Below, piece by piece: positions 55,428-64,000 of a stretch of 64,000 nucleotides of DNA. The DNA comes from Actinoallomurus sp963799975. Lineage in GTDB: Bacteria; Actinomycetota; Actinomycetes; Streptosporangiales; Streptosporangiaceae. Position 1 is the first letter of the stretch. The number at the start of each line of letters is the position of its first letter. The DNA lies in assembly GCA_963799975.1 (NCBI GenBank), contig CAWCZF010000006.1:4092001-4156000 (forward strand), in the 5' to 3' direction. Under the pieces are notes generated by a model, which saw only the letters and a program-made list of their open reading frames with translations, was not told the DNA's origin and searched no databases. The position numbers and the translations under genes were made by a program.

Positions 55428-56846
55428 CTATCCGCCACCACCTCCCGAACCGAGCAGGCGGAGCACGGGTCCGGTGGGCAGCAGCGCCAGCAGGTCGGCC
55501 GGCACCGCGGCCGCGGAGGAGACGGCGTAGCCGAGCGCGGAGGCCGCGGCCTCGTTCGCGACCGGGAACTTCGCGCCGTCCTCGGTCACGAGGTACAGCC
55601 CCTCGCCCGGCACGCCGGGGGCGGGCAGCGTACGGGCGAGCAGGCCCGCCTTGGGCGCGACCGCGACCTGGTCGGCGACCCGGTTCGCGGCGGGGTCGCC
55701 CGAGGCGGCGACGCCCGCGAACGCGATCGCGTTCGCCGCGGTGACCGGTGCGGCGGGCACGGTGACGAGCGAGGTGTCCACGCGGCCCGCGGCCGGGACC
55801 GAGCGGACGCACGGCATGCGCCCGGCGGTCGCGGCGTCCAGGCTCGGCGGCGTCGCCGGCAGGCCGGCCTCCCAGGCCGGCGCCTTCAGCAGCGTGGACG
55901 AGGCCAGCGCGGCCGGGCTCAGCTCGCGCGCCGCCGCGGTGCCGCCGTCGTAGGCCTTGGCGGTCTCCGGGTCGCTCAGCGCGAGGGCCGCCGCGGTCTG
56001 CGTCATCGGCTGGAGGCCGCCGGTGGTCAACTGGGAGAAGTGCTGCTCGGTGCCCGCGCCGCGGGAGACGAAGACCTCGCCCACCTTGGCCGGGTGGCCG
56101 TCGAGGTCCTGGCCCGGCGCGCCGATGCCGGGGATCGCGGGCGGCGGCAGGTCGGGGCCGGCGGGGACCGTGTCGACCCACGCGTCGCGTACGCCGATCG
56201 CGGAGTCGTCGGGGATGCCGAGCGCGCGCGTCACCCACGGCGCGGTCACGCGCAGCCGCCGTCCGCCGGTGACGAGATAGCTGGTCCCGTCGGAGGTGCG
56301 GACCAGGACGGCCTGGCGTGCGGACAGCGGGCGTTCGTCCTGGTCCGTACCGATCATCAGCGTCAGCGCGGGCCGCGATCCGGCCGAGGAGGCGCAGGCG
56401 AGCCAGGGCCGGATGTCGTTGCCCGCGTCCGGCAGCGAATCGGGTGCGCCGTCGATGCCGACCGGGCCGCCGCGCGGCACGTCCTTCAGCGATGCGGACG
56501 CCACCGAGTCGACCGTGAGCTTGGCGCCGAGCAGCAGCCGCGCGGACGCGTAGTTCAGCACCGGCCGCAACTGCCCGCCGGCCAGGACGAACCGGGTTCC
56601 GGTGCCCTTGTCGAGGATCAGCGTGCCCGGCTTGCGCCAGCCGGCCGCGCCGCCGCCCGGCGAGACGACGGCCAGCACCGCGAACCCGGCGACCGCGAGC
56701 GCGGCCACCAGCGAGCCGATGATCAGGCCGCTCCACGAGCGGCGCAGGGGCGGGACCGCCATGTCCGGCTCGGCGCGCAGCAGCGCGGAGACGAGCCTGC
56801 CCACCATGAAGCCGTGTGCGTGTACCTGGTCACGTCGGTTGTGCAT
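55428..56846 (-). CDS. eccB: Type VII secretion protein EccB
   Basis: 472 residues. A short cytoplasmic N-terminus (RDQVHAHGFMVGRLVSALLR, a conserved EccB feature), one membrane helix at about 39-61 (LIIGSLVAALAVAGFAVLAV) and a large extracytoplasmic domain built of repeats (FVLAGGQLRPVLNYASARLL, YLVTGGRRLRVTAPWV, EVFVSRGAG, GEGLYLVTEDGAKFPV). EccB is a core membrane component and in mycobacteria forms the periplasmic dimer that tops the ESX channel. It is transcribed with EccD, 48 bp upstream. Confidence 0.93.
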   Translation of the reverse strand: MHNRRDQVHAHGFMVGRLVSALLRAEPDMAVPPLRRSWSGLIIGSLVAALAVAGFAVLAVVSPGGGAAGWRKPGTLILDKGTGTRFVLAGGQLRPVLNYASARLLLGAKLTVDSVASASLKDVPRGGPVGIDGAPDSLPDAGNDIRPWLACASSAGSRPALTLMIGTDQDERPLSARQAVLVRTSDGTSYLVTGGRRLRVTAPWVTRALGIPDDSAIGVRDAWVDTVPAGPDLPPPAIPGIGAPGQDLDGHPAKVGEVFVSRGAGTEQHFSQLTTGGLQPMTQTAAALALSDPETAKAYDGGTAAARELSPAALASSTLLKAPAWEAGLPATPPSLDAATAGRMPCVRSVPAAGRVDTSLVTVPAAPVTAANAIAFAGVAASGDPAANRVADQVAVAPKAGLLARTLPAPGVPGEGLYLVTEDGAKFPVANEAAASALGYAVSSAAAVPADLLALLPTGPVLRLLGSGGGGG

Positions 56847-56894
56847 GACACACCTCCTCGCTCTGGGCCGTACGTGCGGGTGCGACGGGCTCGG

Positions 56895-58304
56895 TCAGGA
56901 CCATCCGGCACGCGCCTTCGCGTAGACGCCGACGACCGCCAGCACCAGCGGAATGACCGTGATCGCGCTGGCCGTGTGCGCGAGGTCGGCGATCCGCCCC
57001 CAGTGGGGCAGCACCCGGCGGCCCGGCAGGACACGGGCGACCGCGAGGAGCAGGCCCGCCGCGACCATCAGCGCGGCCACGATCAGGGGCCGTACGGCGG
57101 CGGGCCGGTCCAGGGTCAGGTCGACCAGCACCGTGGCCAGCCCGGCCGCGCCCGGCACGAACACCGCGAGCCGCGCGCGTATCCCGAGCAGGTCGCGGCC
57201 GTGCAGGAGCAGCAGGAGCGCCGCGACCGCCGCGAGGGTGCGCGCGGCGATGCCGTGCGTGGTGCCGAGCACCGTGAGGCAGCCGGCCACGACGATGCCG
57301 AGGCCGAGGTAGAGGGAGCCGATGTGCTCGTGGGCGCGCGCGGTGCGTTCGAGCACGACGCGGCTGGGCTCGGGGTCGATGCCCTCCTGGAACTCATCGG
57401 CGCTGGTCGGCAGCGGAGGGATGCGGAGCCCGGCGAACCGGGAGGCGATGAGGGGCACGGCCGTGCCGATCACCAGCGCGCACGCGAGCACGATCGCCGC
57501 CGCCCCCGCCGGGCCGGCCGTGCCGAGCGAGACCAGGAGGCCGCCCGATGCCGTGAGGACGCCGGCGAAGGCCGTCGCGGTGAAACCCGCGAGCACGCCG
57601 CCGACGGCGGGCCGTGCCAGCGCGGCCACGGTGGCCGCCCACGCGCCCGCGGCGAGCAGTCCGGGCGCGCTCACCACGCCGGCCGAGGTCAGTGACCTGG
57701 CCGCGCCGACCGGCAGCGCGAGCCCGGCGACCACGGTGAACCCGATCGCGCCCGCGGCCAGCAGGATGCCGGCCGCACGGTCGCCGAGGGCACGCGACGC
57801 GGCGGCCGCGCCGAGCAGCAGGCCCACGCTCGCCGTCCCGGCGACCACCGCGGCCATCATGCCCGTACCGCTCATCGACGCGACCGCCGCGCCCAGCGCG
57901 AGCACGGTGCCGACCAGGAAGAGCACGAACCGGCGGGTCGTCTCGGGGCGCCAGCGGTCCGCGCGCTCGGCGGTGCCGGTGGCGACGCCGTCGACCAGGT
58001 CGTCGAAGTCGACCGGCGGCAGGTGGTCGGCGCGCGGCCGCAGGTGCAGGACGTCGCCGTCGTACAGGCCGAGCGCAGCCGTGCCGAGGTCCTCATCCAG
58101 CGGCGGCTCGCCGAGCCGCTGGAGCACCCAGCCGTCGTGCCCGAAGCCGCCCGAGGCCAGCTCGGGGCCGAGGTGCTCCAGGAACGTGGGAAGCAGATCG
58201 GCGATCGGCACGTGCGCCGGCACCGCCAGCTCGATACGGGAAGCCGGGCCGCAAATCGTCAGCCGGCACATCTCGCCGGAGCCCAGTGTCTGTGGGGTCG
58301 CCAT
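56895..58304 (-). CDS. eccD: Type VII secretion integral membrane protein EccD
   Basis: 469 residues. The N-terminal 90 residues are a ubiquitin-like YukD domain (CRLTICGPASRIELAVPAHV, GWVLQRLGEPPLDEDLGTAA). A linker follows, then 11 membrane helices from about residue 126 (RFVLFLVGTVLALGAAVASM onward) to the C-terminus. EccD forms the central membrane vestibule of the ESX complex. It is the first gene of the leftward secretion operon and is divergent from eccC across a 133-bp promoter region. Confidence 0.93.
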   Translation of the reverse strand: MATPQTLGSGEMCRLTICGPASRIELAVPAHVPIADLLPTFLEHLGPELASGGFGHDGWVLQRLGEPPLDEDLGTAALGLYDGDVLHLRPRADHLPPVDFDDLVDGVATGTAERADRWRPETTRRFVLFLVGTVLALGAAVASMSGTGMMAAVVAGTASVGLLLGAAAASRALGDRAAGILLAAGAIGFTVVAGLALPVGAARSLTSAGVVSAPGLLAAGAWAATVAALARPAVGGVLAGFTATAFAGVLTASGGLLVSLGTAGPAGAAAIVLACALVIGTAVPLIASRFAGLRIPPLPTSADEFQEGIDPEPSRVVLERTARAHEHIGSLYLGLGIVVAGCLTVLGTTHGIAARTLAAVAALLLLLHGRDLLGIRARLAVFVPGAAGLATVLVDLTLDRPAAVRPLIVAALMVAAGLLLAVARVLPGRRVLPHWGRIADLAHTASAITVIPLVLAVVGVYAKARAGWS

Positions 58305-58312
58305 GCCCTGAA

Positions 58313-58390
58313 CACGGCTCCCGCTTCACGATGAGTTCATTCAACGGAAACAGGCCGGGTGCCGGAACCGTACGCACGCCGGGAGCCGTG
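58313..58390. promoter_or_regulatory. Divergent eccD/eccC promoter region with inverted repeat
   Basis: An 11-bp exact inverted repeat, cacggctcccg at 58313-58323 and cgggagccgtg at 58380-58390, brackets 56 bp between the two divergent operons. Each arm lies near one of the start codons (58304 and 58438). It is a candidate operator for joint control of all secretion genes, or a stem in one transcript. Confidence 0.5.
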
Positions 58391-58437
58391 CCTTAGGGAA
58401 AGGGGATCCCGAGCCCCCCGGGAAAGGACCTGTGGTC

Positions 58438-61400
58438 GTGAGTACGACGCTGTTCCGGCGGCCGCCACGGCAGTCACCGCCCGAGATGCCCAGCGGCGAG
58501 TTGTCCCTGCAGGAACCGCCGGTCCTGCCCGAGGCCCCGACCGGGAACCTCGGCATGTTGCTGATGTACCTGCCGATGGCGATCGGCTCCAGCGTGACGA
58601 TCCTCATCTTCGTCTCGCCGTCCAAGCCGGGCCTGGGCCTCATGGCCGCCGGGCTGATGGCGCTGACGTCGATGACGATGGTGTTCGGCCAGGTCGGGCG
58701 TACGACGAGCGAGCGCAAGCGGCGGATGCGCGGCGAGCGGCGCGACTACCTGCGCTACCTCGCGCAGACCCGCAAGAAGGTGCGGTCCGTCGCGGTGGCG
58801 CAGCGCGAGTCGCTGGCGTGGCAGCACCCGGACCCGGCCGGGCTGTGGTCGGTGGCGATGAGCAGCCGGCTGTGGGAGCGCCGCCCGACCCACCCCGACT
58901 TCGCCGAGGTGCGCATCGGCACCGGGCCGCAGCGGCTGGCGATGACGATGAACCCGATGCAGACCAAGCCGGTCGAGGACCTCGAACCTTTGTGCGCGCG
59001 TGCGCTGCGAAGGTTCATCCGCGCGTACACGACCGTCACGGACCTGCCGGCGGCGGTGTTCCTGCGCGGGTTCGCCCAGGTACGGCTGCGCGGCGACGAG
59101 GCCGCCGGACGTGAGCTGATCCGCTCGATGCTGGCCCAGCTCGTCGCCTTCCACTCCCCCGACGAACTGCGCGTCGCGGTGTGCGCCGCGGACGAGCACG
59201 CCGGGGAGTGGGACTGGGTGAAGTGGCTGCCGCACAACCAGCACGGCACCCAGCAGGACGGCGCCGGCCAGGCGCGCCTGCACGCGGACGGCATCGACTC
59301 GCTCGACGCGCTGCTCGCGGCCGAGATGGAGGGCCGCGGCCGGTTCGAGCCGGGCGCGACACCGACGCGCGACGAGCCGTACGTGGTCATCGTCGTGGAC
59401 GGCGTCGAGGTGCCGGCCGAGTCGCGGCTCGCCGGCACGGGCTACCGCAACTCGATCGTCCTGAACGTCTCCTCCGGGCTGCCGATGACGCCGGGGCGCG
59501 GCACGCTGCGGCTGGAGGTCACCTCCGAGTCGATGGAGATGGTCCGCTTCGACCGCGGCGGCGACGAGATTCGTACGTCGCTGGGCCGCCCCGACCGGCT
59601 GAGCGTGCCGAGGGCGACCGCCCTGGCACGTACGATCTCCCCCTTCCGGCTCGGGGCGACGGCCGACGTCGCCGAGCCGATGCTCACCGACTTCGACCTC
59701 GGCACGCTGCTCGGCGTGGGCGACCTGGACACGCTCGAACCCTCCAAGGTCTGGCCGCGCGCCGACGGCCCGGACCGGCTGCGGGTGCCGATCGGCATCG
59801 CCGAGGACGGCAGTCGCGTCGAGCTGGACATCAAGGAGTCCGCGCAGGACGGCATGGGGCCGCACGGCCTGCTGATCGGCGCGACCGGGTCGGGCAAGAG
59901 CGAGCTGCTGCGCACCCTGGTCCTGGCGATGGCGATCACGCACTCCTCCGAGGTGCTGAACTTCGTGCTCGTCGACTTCAAGGGCGGCGCGACCTTCCTC
60001 GGCCTGGACGGCCTGCCGCACACCTCCGCGGTGATCACGAACCTGGCCGACGAGGCGCCGTTGGTGCAGCGCATGCAGGACGCGTTGCAGGGCGAGATGA
60101 TGCGGCGGCAGGAGCTGCTGCGTCGCGCGGGCAACTACAGCTCGCTGCGGGAGTACGAGGCGGCGCGCGCGAACGGCGTCCTGCTCGACCCGCTGCCGAC
60201 GCTGTTCGTCGTGGTGGATGAGTTCAGCGAGCTGCTGGCCTCCCATCCCGACTTCGCCGAGCTGTTCGTGATGATCGGGCGGCTCGGGCGCTCGCTCGGC
60301 GTGCACCTGCTGCTGGCCTCCCAGCGCATCGACGACGGGCGCATGCACAAGCTGGAGAGCCACCTGTCGTACCGGATCGGGCTGCGGACGTTCTCGGCGA
60401 TGGAGAGCCGGTCGGTGATCGGCGTCCCGGACGCGTACCAGCTCCCGAACGCGCCGGGCAACGGCTACATGCGCTCCGACGTGGCCACCCTCGTACGGTT
60501 CAAGGCCGCGTACGTGTCCGGCCGCTACCGCCGGCGCACCGCGGAACAGCGCCAGGAGGAGGTACGACGGCAGGTCGTCCCGTTCAGTGCGGCGCACGTC
60601 GCGGCCCCGGCGGTCGTGACCGCGCCCGTGCCCGAGCCGGTGACCGGCGCGCCCGCCGACGAACACGTCGAGACCCTGCTGGAGGTCGCGGTCGGGCGGC
60701 TGCGCGACGCCGGGCCGCCGGCGCACCAGGTGTGGCTGCCGCCGCTCGCGGACCCGCCGACCCTCGACCAGGTGCTCCCGCCGCTGGTGCCCGACCCCGT
60801 ACTGGGCATGACCCCGGCGACCTGGCCGGGACGCGGCGGGATGGTCGTGCCGGTCGCGGTCGTGGACAAGCCGTTCGAGCAGGTACGCGACCTGATGATG
60901 GTCGACCTGTCCGGCGTCGGCGGCCACGTCGGGATCGCCGGCGGCACCCAGGCGGGCAAGAGCACGCTGCTGCGCACGCTCATCTGCGTGCTGGCGCTCA
61001 CGCACACCCCGGCCGAGGCGCAGTTCTACTGCATCGACCTCGGCGGCGGCACGCTGGCCACGCTCGCGGAACTGCCGCACGTCGGCGGCGTCGCCGGCCG
61101 GATGGACAGCGAGCGGATCAGCCGTACGGTCGCCGAGGTGCAGGCCGTACTGACCCGCCGCGAACACCTCTTCGCCGAGCACGGCATCGAGAACATGGCC
61201 GCGTACCGTACGCTCCGCCGCGCGGGCCGCTTCCCCGAGGACCCGCACGGCGACGTGTTCCTCGTCATCGACGGCTGGGCGTCGCTGCGGGCCGACTTCG
61301 AGGAGCACGACGGGCCGATCCGGCAGCTCGCCGCGCGCGGCCTGACGTACGGCGTCCACCTCATGCTCGCCTCCGGCCGCTGGTCCGACATCCCGAGCGT

Positions 61401-62418
61401 GCTGCGCGACCAGCTCGGCACGCGGCTGGAGCTGCGGCTCGGCGACGCGATCGACTCGGTGATCGACATGCGGGCGGCCGGCCGGGTGCCGCGTACGCCG
61501 GGCAGCGGGCTCACGATGGACAAGATGAACTTCCTGGCCGCCATCCCGCGCATCGACGGCCGCTCGCGTACCGAGGACCTGGCGACCGCGACGCGTGCGC
61601 TCGCCGAGAGCGTGGCCGACTCCTGGGACGGCCCGCCCGCCCAGCCCGTACGCATGCTGCCCGCGGTGCTGCCGGCCGACCGGCTGCCGGAGCCGGCGGG
61701 CAAGCTGCGGGTGGCGCTCGGCTGGGGCGAGTCGGACCTGGCCCCGGTCTGGCACGACTTCGACCGGCAGCCGCACCTGACCGTGCTCGGCGACACCGCC
61801 AGCGGCAAGACGGGCGTGCTGCGCCTGGTCGCCCAGGCGATCCCGCGCGCGTACCGGCCGGGCGAGGCCGAGGTGGTCGTCGTCGACTCGCGGCGCTCGC
61901 TGATCGAGACCATCCCGGAGGAGTACCGCCTGGGCTTCGCGTTCTCCGCGTCGGCGGCGGCGGAGCTGGTGGAGACACTGGCGACGCGGCTGCGCGAGCG
62001 GATGCCCGGCGTGGACGTGACGCCGGCGCAGCTGGCCCGGCGCGACTGGTGGTCGGGCCCGGACGTGTACCTGCTCGTCGACGACTACGACCTGCTCACC
62101 GGCCCGATGGGCGGCCCGCTGAACGCCCTCATCGACCTGCTGCCACAGGCCGGCGACATCGGCCTGCACGTGGTGCTGGCGCGCAGCGCGGCCGGCTCGG
62201 GCCGGCTGTCGATGGACGCGGTCGTACGGCGGCTACAGGAGTCCAACACGCCGGACCTGGCACTCTCCTGCCCGCCGAACGAGATGCCGCTGCTGAACGG
62301 AATGCGCCCCCGCCAGTTCCCACCCGGACGCGGGCTCGTCGTGACGCGCCGCAGCGCGACCCAACTCCAGGTCGGCTGGCTACCGCCGTCGGAAGAGTCC
62401 ACCGGGAACGACCGGTGA
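58438..62418 (+). CDS. eccC: Type VII secretion ATPase EccC
   Basis: 1326 residues from GTG 58438 (AAAGGA 9 bases upstream; GTG 58432 is too close). Two membrane helices near the N-terminus (about 37-58 and 66-84) precede three FtsK/SpoIIIE-type ATPase domains. Walker A motifs: GATGSGKSELL (about residue 480), GGTQAGKSTLL (about 837) and GDTASGKTGVL (about 1120). Walker B is complete only in domain 1 (LFVVVDEFSELL); domain 2 has VIDGWASL and domain 3 VDDYDLL, so domain 1 is probably the main ATPase, as in the Thermomonospora curvata enzyme. EccC recognises WXG100 substrates and drives export. The single-chain form is normal outside mycobacterial ESX-1. Confidence 0.95.
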   Translation: MSTTLFRRPPRQSPPEMPSGELSLQEPPVLPEAPTGNLGMLLMYLPMAIGSSVTILIFVSPSKPGLGLMAAGLMALTSMTMVFGQVGRTTSERKRRMRGERRDYLRYLAQTRKKVRSVAVAQRESLAWQHPDPAGLWSVAMSSRLWERRPTHPDFAEVRIGTGPQRLAMTMNPMQTKPVEDLEPLCARALRRFIRAYTTVTDLPAAVFLRGFAQVRLRGDEAAGRELIRSMLAQLVAFHSPDELRVAVCAADEHAGEWDWVKWLPHNQHGTQQDGAGQARLHADGIDSLDALLAAEMEGRGRFEPGATPTRDEPYVVIVVDGVEVPAESRLAGTGYRNSIVLNVSSGLPMTPGRGTLRLEVTSESMEMVRFDRGGDEIRTSLGRPDRLSVPRATALARTISPFRLGATADVAEPMLTDFDLGTLLGVGDLDTLEPSKVWPRADGPDRLRVPIGIAEDGSRVELDIKESAQDGMGPHGLLIGATGSGKSELLRTLVLAMAITHSSEVLNFVLVDFKGGATFLGLDGLPHTSAVITNLADEAPLVQRMQDALQGEMMRRQELLRRAGNYSSLREYEAARANGVLLDPLPTLFVVVDEFSELLASHPDFAELFVMIGRLGRSLGVHLLLASQRIDDGRMHKLESHLSYRIGLRTFSAMESRSVIGVPDAYQLPNAPGNGYMRSDVATLVRFKAAYVSGRYRRRTAEQRQEEVRRQVVPFSAAHVAAPAVVTAPVPEPVTGAPADEHVETLLEVAVGRLRDAGPPAHQVWLPPLADPPTLDQVLPPLVPDPVLGMTPATWPGRGGMVVPVAVVDKPFEQVRDLMMVDLSGVGGHVGIAGGTQAGKSTLLRTLICVLALTHTPAEAQFYCIDLGGGTLATLAELPHVGGVAGRMDSERISRTVAEVQAVLTRREHLFAEHGIENMAAYRTLRRAGRFPEDPHGDVFLVIDGWASLRADFEEHDGPIRQLAARGLTYGVHLMLASGRWSDIPSVLRDQLGTRLELRLGDAIDSVIDMRAAGRVPRTPGSGLTMDKMNFLAAIPRIDGRSRTEDLATATRALAESVADSWDGPPAQPVRMLPAVLPADRLPEPAGKLRVALGWGESDLAPVWHDFDRQPHLTVLGDTASGKTGVLRLVAQAIPRAYRPGEAEVVVVDSRRSLIETIPEEYRLGFAFSASAAAELVETLATRLRERMPGVDVTPAQLARRDWWSGPDVYLLVDDYDLLTGPMGGPLNALIDLLPQAGDIGLHVVLARSAAGSGRLSMDAVVRRLQESNTPDLALSCPPNEMPLLNGMRPRQFPPGRGLVVTRRSATQLQVGWLPPSEESTGNDR

Positions 62419-63614
62419 CCGCGGCGAGGCGAGGTTTCGCGGCGGTGCTCGCTGGGGTGGCGTTGACCGGGGTGCCGCTGCTCGCCGGGTCGCCGGCGGC
62501 GGCGCTGCCGGGCCAGCGGTGCGCGACGCCGGCCAAGACCGTCATCAGCGCGGTGCCGTGGGCGCAGCGGGTGCTCGCGCCGCAGCGCACGTGGGATCTG
62601 ACGCGGGGCGGTGGTGTCGTCGTGGCCGTGGTCGACACCGGGGTGAGCGCCGCGTCGCCCGCGCTGGCGGGCGCCGTGCTCCCAGGCCGTGACGTCAACG
62701 ACAACCAGCGCGCGAACACCGACTGCCGTGGGCACGGCACGTTCGTCGCCGGGCTGCTGGCCGCGCGGCCGCGGCCGGGCAGCGGGCTCGCCGGCGTCGC
62801 GCCGGCCGCGCGCGTGCTGCCGATCCGGGTCGCGGCCGACGAGACGCAGGTCGACGCGGGACGGCTCGCGGTGGGCATTCGCGCGGCGGTCGACGGCGGG
62901 GCGCGGGTGATCGCGGTGGCCACCGGCACGACGACCGCGCCGCCGGCCATGCGCGCCGCGGTCGCGTACGCCGCCGCACACGACGTGGTCGTCGTCGCCT
63001 CGACGGACACGCCGCAGCAGGCCTCGGCCGGTACGGCGGCGGGGTCCTCGCCCGCGTACCCGGCCGCGCTGCCCGGCGTGGTGGCGGTCGCCTCGATCCA
63101 GTCGGACGGCCGCCCGACCGCGTTCGGCGGCACGGGTACGCGGCCGTCGCTGGCCGCGCCCGGTTCGAGTCTGCTGAGCGTGGCGCCGCAGGGGAACGGC
63201 AACGTCACGGCGTCGGGCAGCGGCGTCGCGGTCGCGTTCGTGGCCGGTGCGGCGGCGCTGGTGCGCGACTACCGGCCCTCGCTCAGTGCCGCGCAGGTGG
63301 CGCACCGGCTGGCGGCCACCGCGGACCACCCGTCCGGACGGCTGCCCGACCCGACACTGGGGTACGGGATGGTCGACCCGCTCGCCGCCGTGGCCACCGC
63401 CCTGCCCGAGGAGTCGGGCGACGCGGTGCCGCGGCCGAAGGCCAGGCCGGTACGCATCGTGCTGCCCGCGCCGGCCGACCGGCGGCCGGAACACCTCGCG
63501 CTGATCACGTCGGGCGCCGTGATGGGCTGCGCCATCCTGGGCGGCCTGCTCGTGGCGACGGTACGCCGCGGCCGCCGGCGCGGCTGGCGCCCGGGAACCG
63601 CCGAGGAGTGCTGA
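62415..63614 (+). CDS. mycP: Mycosin-like subtilisin (MycP), probably inactive
   Basis: 399 residues from GTG 62415, overlapping the eccC stop. A signal peptide (RRGFAAVLAGVALTGVPLLA, cleavage near AAALP), a subtilisin domain and a C-terminal membrane helix (LALITSGAVMGCAILGGLLV) with an Arg-rich end match the mycosins of type VII loci. Asp (VAVVDTGVS) and His (CRGHGTFVAG) of the triad are present. The Ser loop reads SGSGVAVAFVAG where active mycosins have GTSxAxxxVxG, so the catalytic Ser is Gly. The oxyanion Asn is also missing (VVVVASTDT). A structural rather than proteolytic role in stabilising the secretion complex is likely; mycosins are known to have both roles. Confidence 0.9.
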   Translation: MTAARRGFAAVLAGVALTGVPLLAGSPAAALPGQRCATPAKTVISAVPWAQRVLAPQRTWDLTRGGGVVVAVVDTGVSAASPALAGAVLPGRDVNDNQRANTDCRGHGTFVAGLLAARPRPGSGLAGVAPAARVLPIRVAADETQVDAGRLAVGIRAAVDGGARVIAVATGTTTAPPAMRAAVAYAAAHDVVVVASTDTPQQASAGTAAGSSPAYPAALPGVVAVASIQSDGRPTAFGGTGTRPSLAAPGSSLLSVAPQGNGNVTASGSGVAVAFVAGAAALVRDYRPSLSAAQVAHRLAATADHPSGRLPDPTLGYGMVDPLAAVATALPEESGDAVPRPKARPVRIVLPAPADRRPEHLALITSGAVMGCAILGGLLVATVRRGRRRGWRPGTAEEC

Positions 63615-63703
63615 CTCTAACTGTCAATACGGACGAAACTTAAATAGAGATTTGGACACGAATTAATAGGGAGAATTCAAGCGTTTGAGGGAAATCTCCA
63701 CCG

Positions 63704-63752
63704 GGCCGGGCCGGAGTCGCCGCGATCAGCGGCCTCCGGCCCGGCCCTTTTC
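63704..63752 (+). terminator. Terminator of the eccC-mycP operon
   Basis: A perfect 14-bp stem gggccgggccggag/ctccggcccggccc, a 17-nt loop and TTTT, 90 bp beyond the mycP stop. Confidence 0.85.
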
Positions 63753-64000
63753 CGCGCTTCGTCGCAGGTGAGCCACCCCATCGAACCGCACAGCCGACGG
63801 AGGGCCGCCACACAAGGCGGCACGCGTCCGCCGATGGGCGCGAACGACTCGACGCCTCCGCTGAACCGAAGGGCATTGCGTCCCCGTACTAGGCGATTGC
63901 GGGGCGGATCCAGCCGATATCGGTGCCCGTACCGCGGTGCCCGCCCGTCGTCCGCCGACTCCACCTCGTAACCCGACTTTGCTTGACTCACCGATTCGCA
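63753..64000. other. Right-edge intergenic sequence, no gene supported
   Basis: The short open frames on both strands here overlap each other and the terminator, are Arg/Pro-rich and show no domain. I see no tRNA, repeat or clear start of a neighbouring gene before the edge. Confidence 0.5.

Noticed and set aside
58474..62169. Leftward ORF of 1231 residues
   Set aside because: Antisense shadow of eccC, which has three Walker A motifs in the opposite direction.
63677..63991. Leftward ORF of 104 residues at the right edge
   Set aside because: It overlaps the eccC-mycP terminator and has no domain or ribosome-binding site.

Overview
The window is very GC-rich (well over 70% in most genes). It uses many GTG starts, GTGA/ATGA stop-start overlaps and frequent CGTACG hexamers, and it carries actinobacterial gene families. 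A filamentous actinomycete is the best reading, probably order Streptosporangiales (Thermomonosporaceae-like: Actinomadura, Actinoallomurus, Thermomonospora). The lineage is inferred from gene content, not from a marker gene.

Layout. 1-2709: the start of a large Trp-rich, Pro-repeat protein that leaves the left edge. 2759-9787: housekeeping and metabolic genes (gamma-carbonic-anhydrase-like protein, DivIVA-domain coiled coil, peptide deformylase, ArfB-type hydrolase, a crotonase/short-chain dehydrogenase pair, a small membrane protein, an OmpR-type response regulator with its histidine kinase). 10176-13130: a small module with a 700-residue protein, a broken lipoprotein gene and a 107-residue WXG100-like protein. 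13322-20950: a translationally coupled cell-surface polysaccharide operon (two GT2 glycosyltransferases, a FemAB/GNAT-like protein, a NodB deacetylase, a fused flippase plus large membrane protein, a small membrane protein). 21171-25948: a tandem array of eight short secreted Asn/His-rich proteins; most copies are preceded by the same promoter and leader and all are followed by related hairpins. 25948-29806: cytochrome P450, STAS protein, SAM methyltransferase, molybdopterin sulfite-oxidase-like enzyme.

30083-63614 is a type VII (ESX-like) secretion locus. EccC and MycP are transcribed rightward. EccD, EccB, two WXG100-sized proteins, a 129-residue protein, a Gly/Pro-rich 769-residue protein, a YbaB-like protein, a 112-residue WXG-like protein and one giant gene of about 17.1 kb run leftward from the same divergent promoter region. 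The giant product joins a WXG100-like N-terminus to a papain-like glutamine-deamidase toxin domain, an OTU-type cysteine protease domain and a C-terminal pertussis/enterotoxin-type ADP-ribosyltransferase. Two further leftward genes follow: a membrane-anchored ricin-type lectin and an 860+ residue protein with an ART-like C-terminus. Together they read as secretion machinery plus cargo whose enzyme types usually act on eukaryotic targets (inference).

Several genes carry apparent frame disruptions (near 12440, 14295, 25540, 25710, 30405, 32945, and a dense cluster at about 38950-41720). In each case the correct protein continues in another frame, so either the assembly has indel errors or these genes are decaying. 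The points most worth following are the secreted-protein array with its shared structured leader, the giant three-enzyme effector, and the mycosin that lacks the catalytic serine and oxyanion asparagine.
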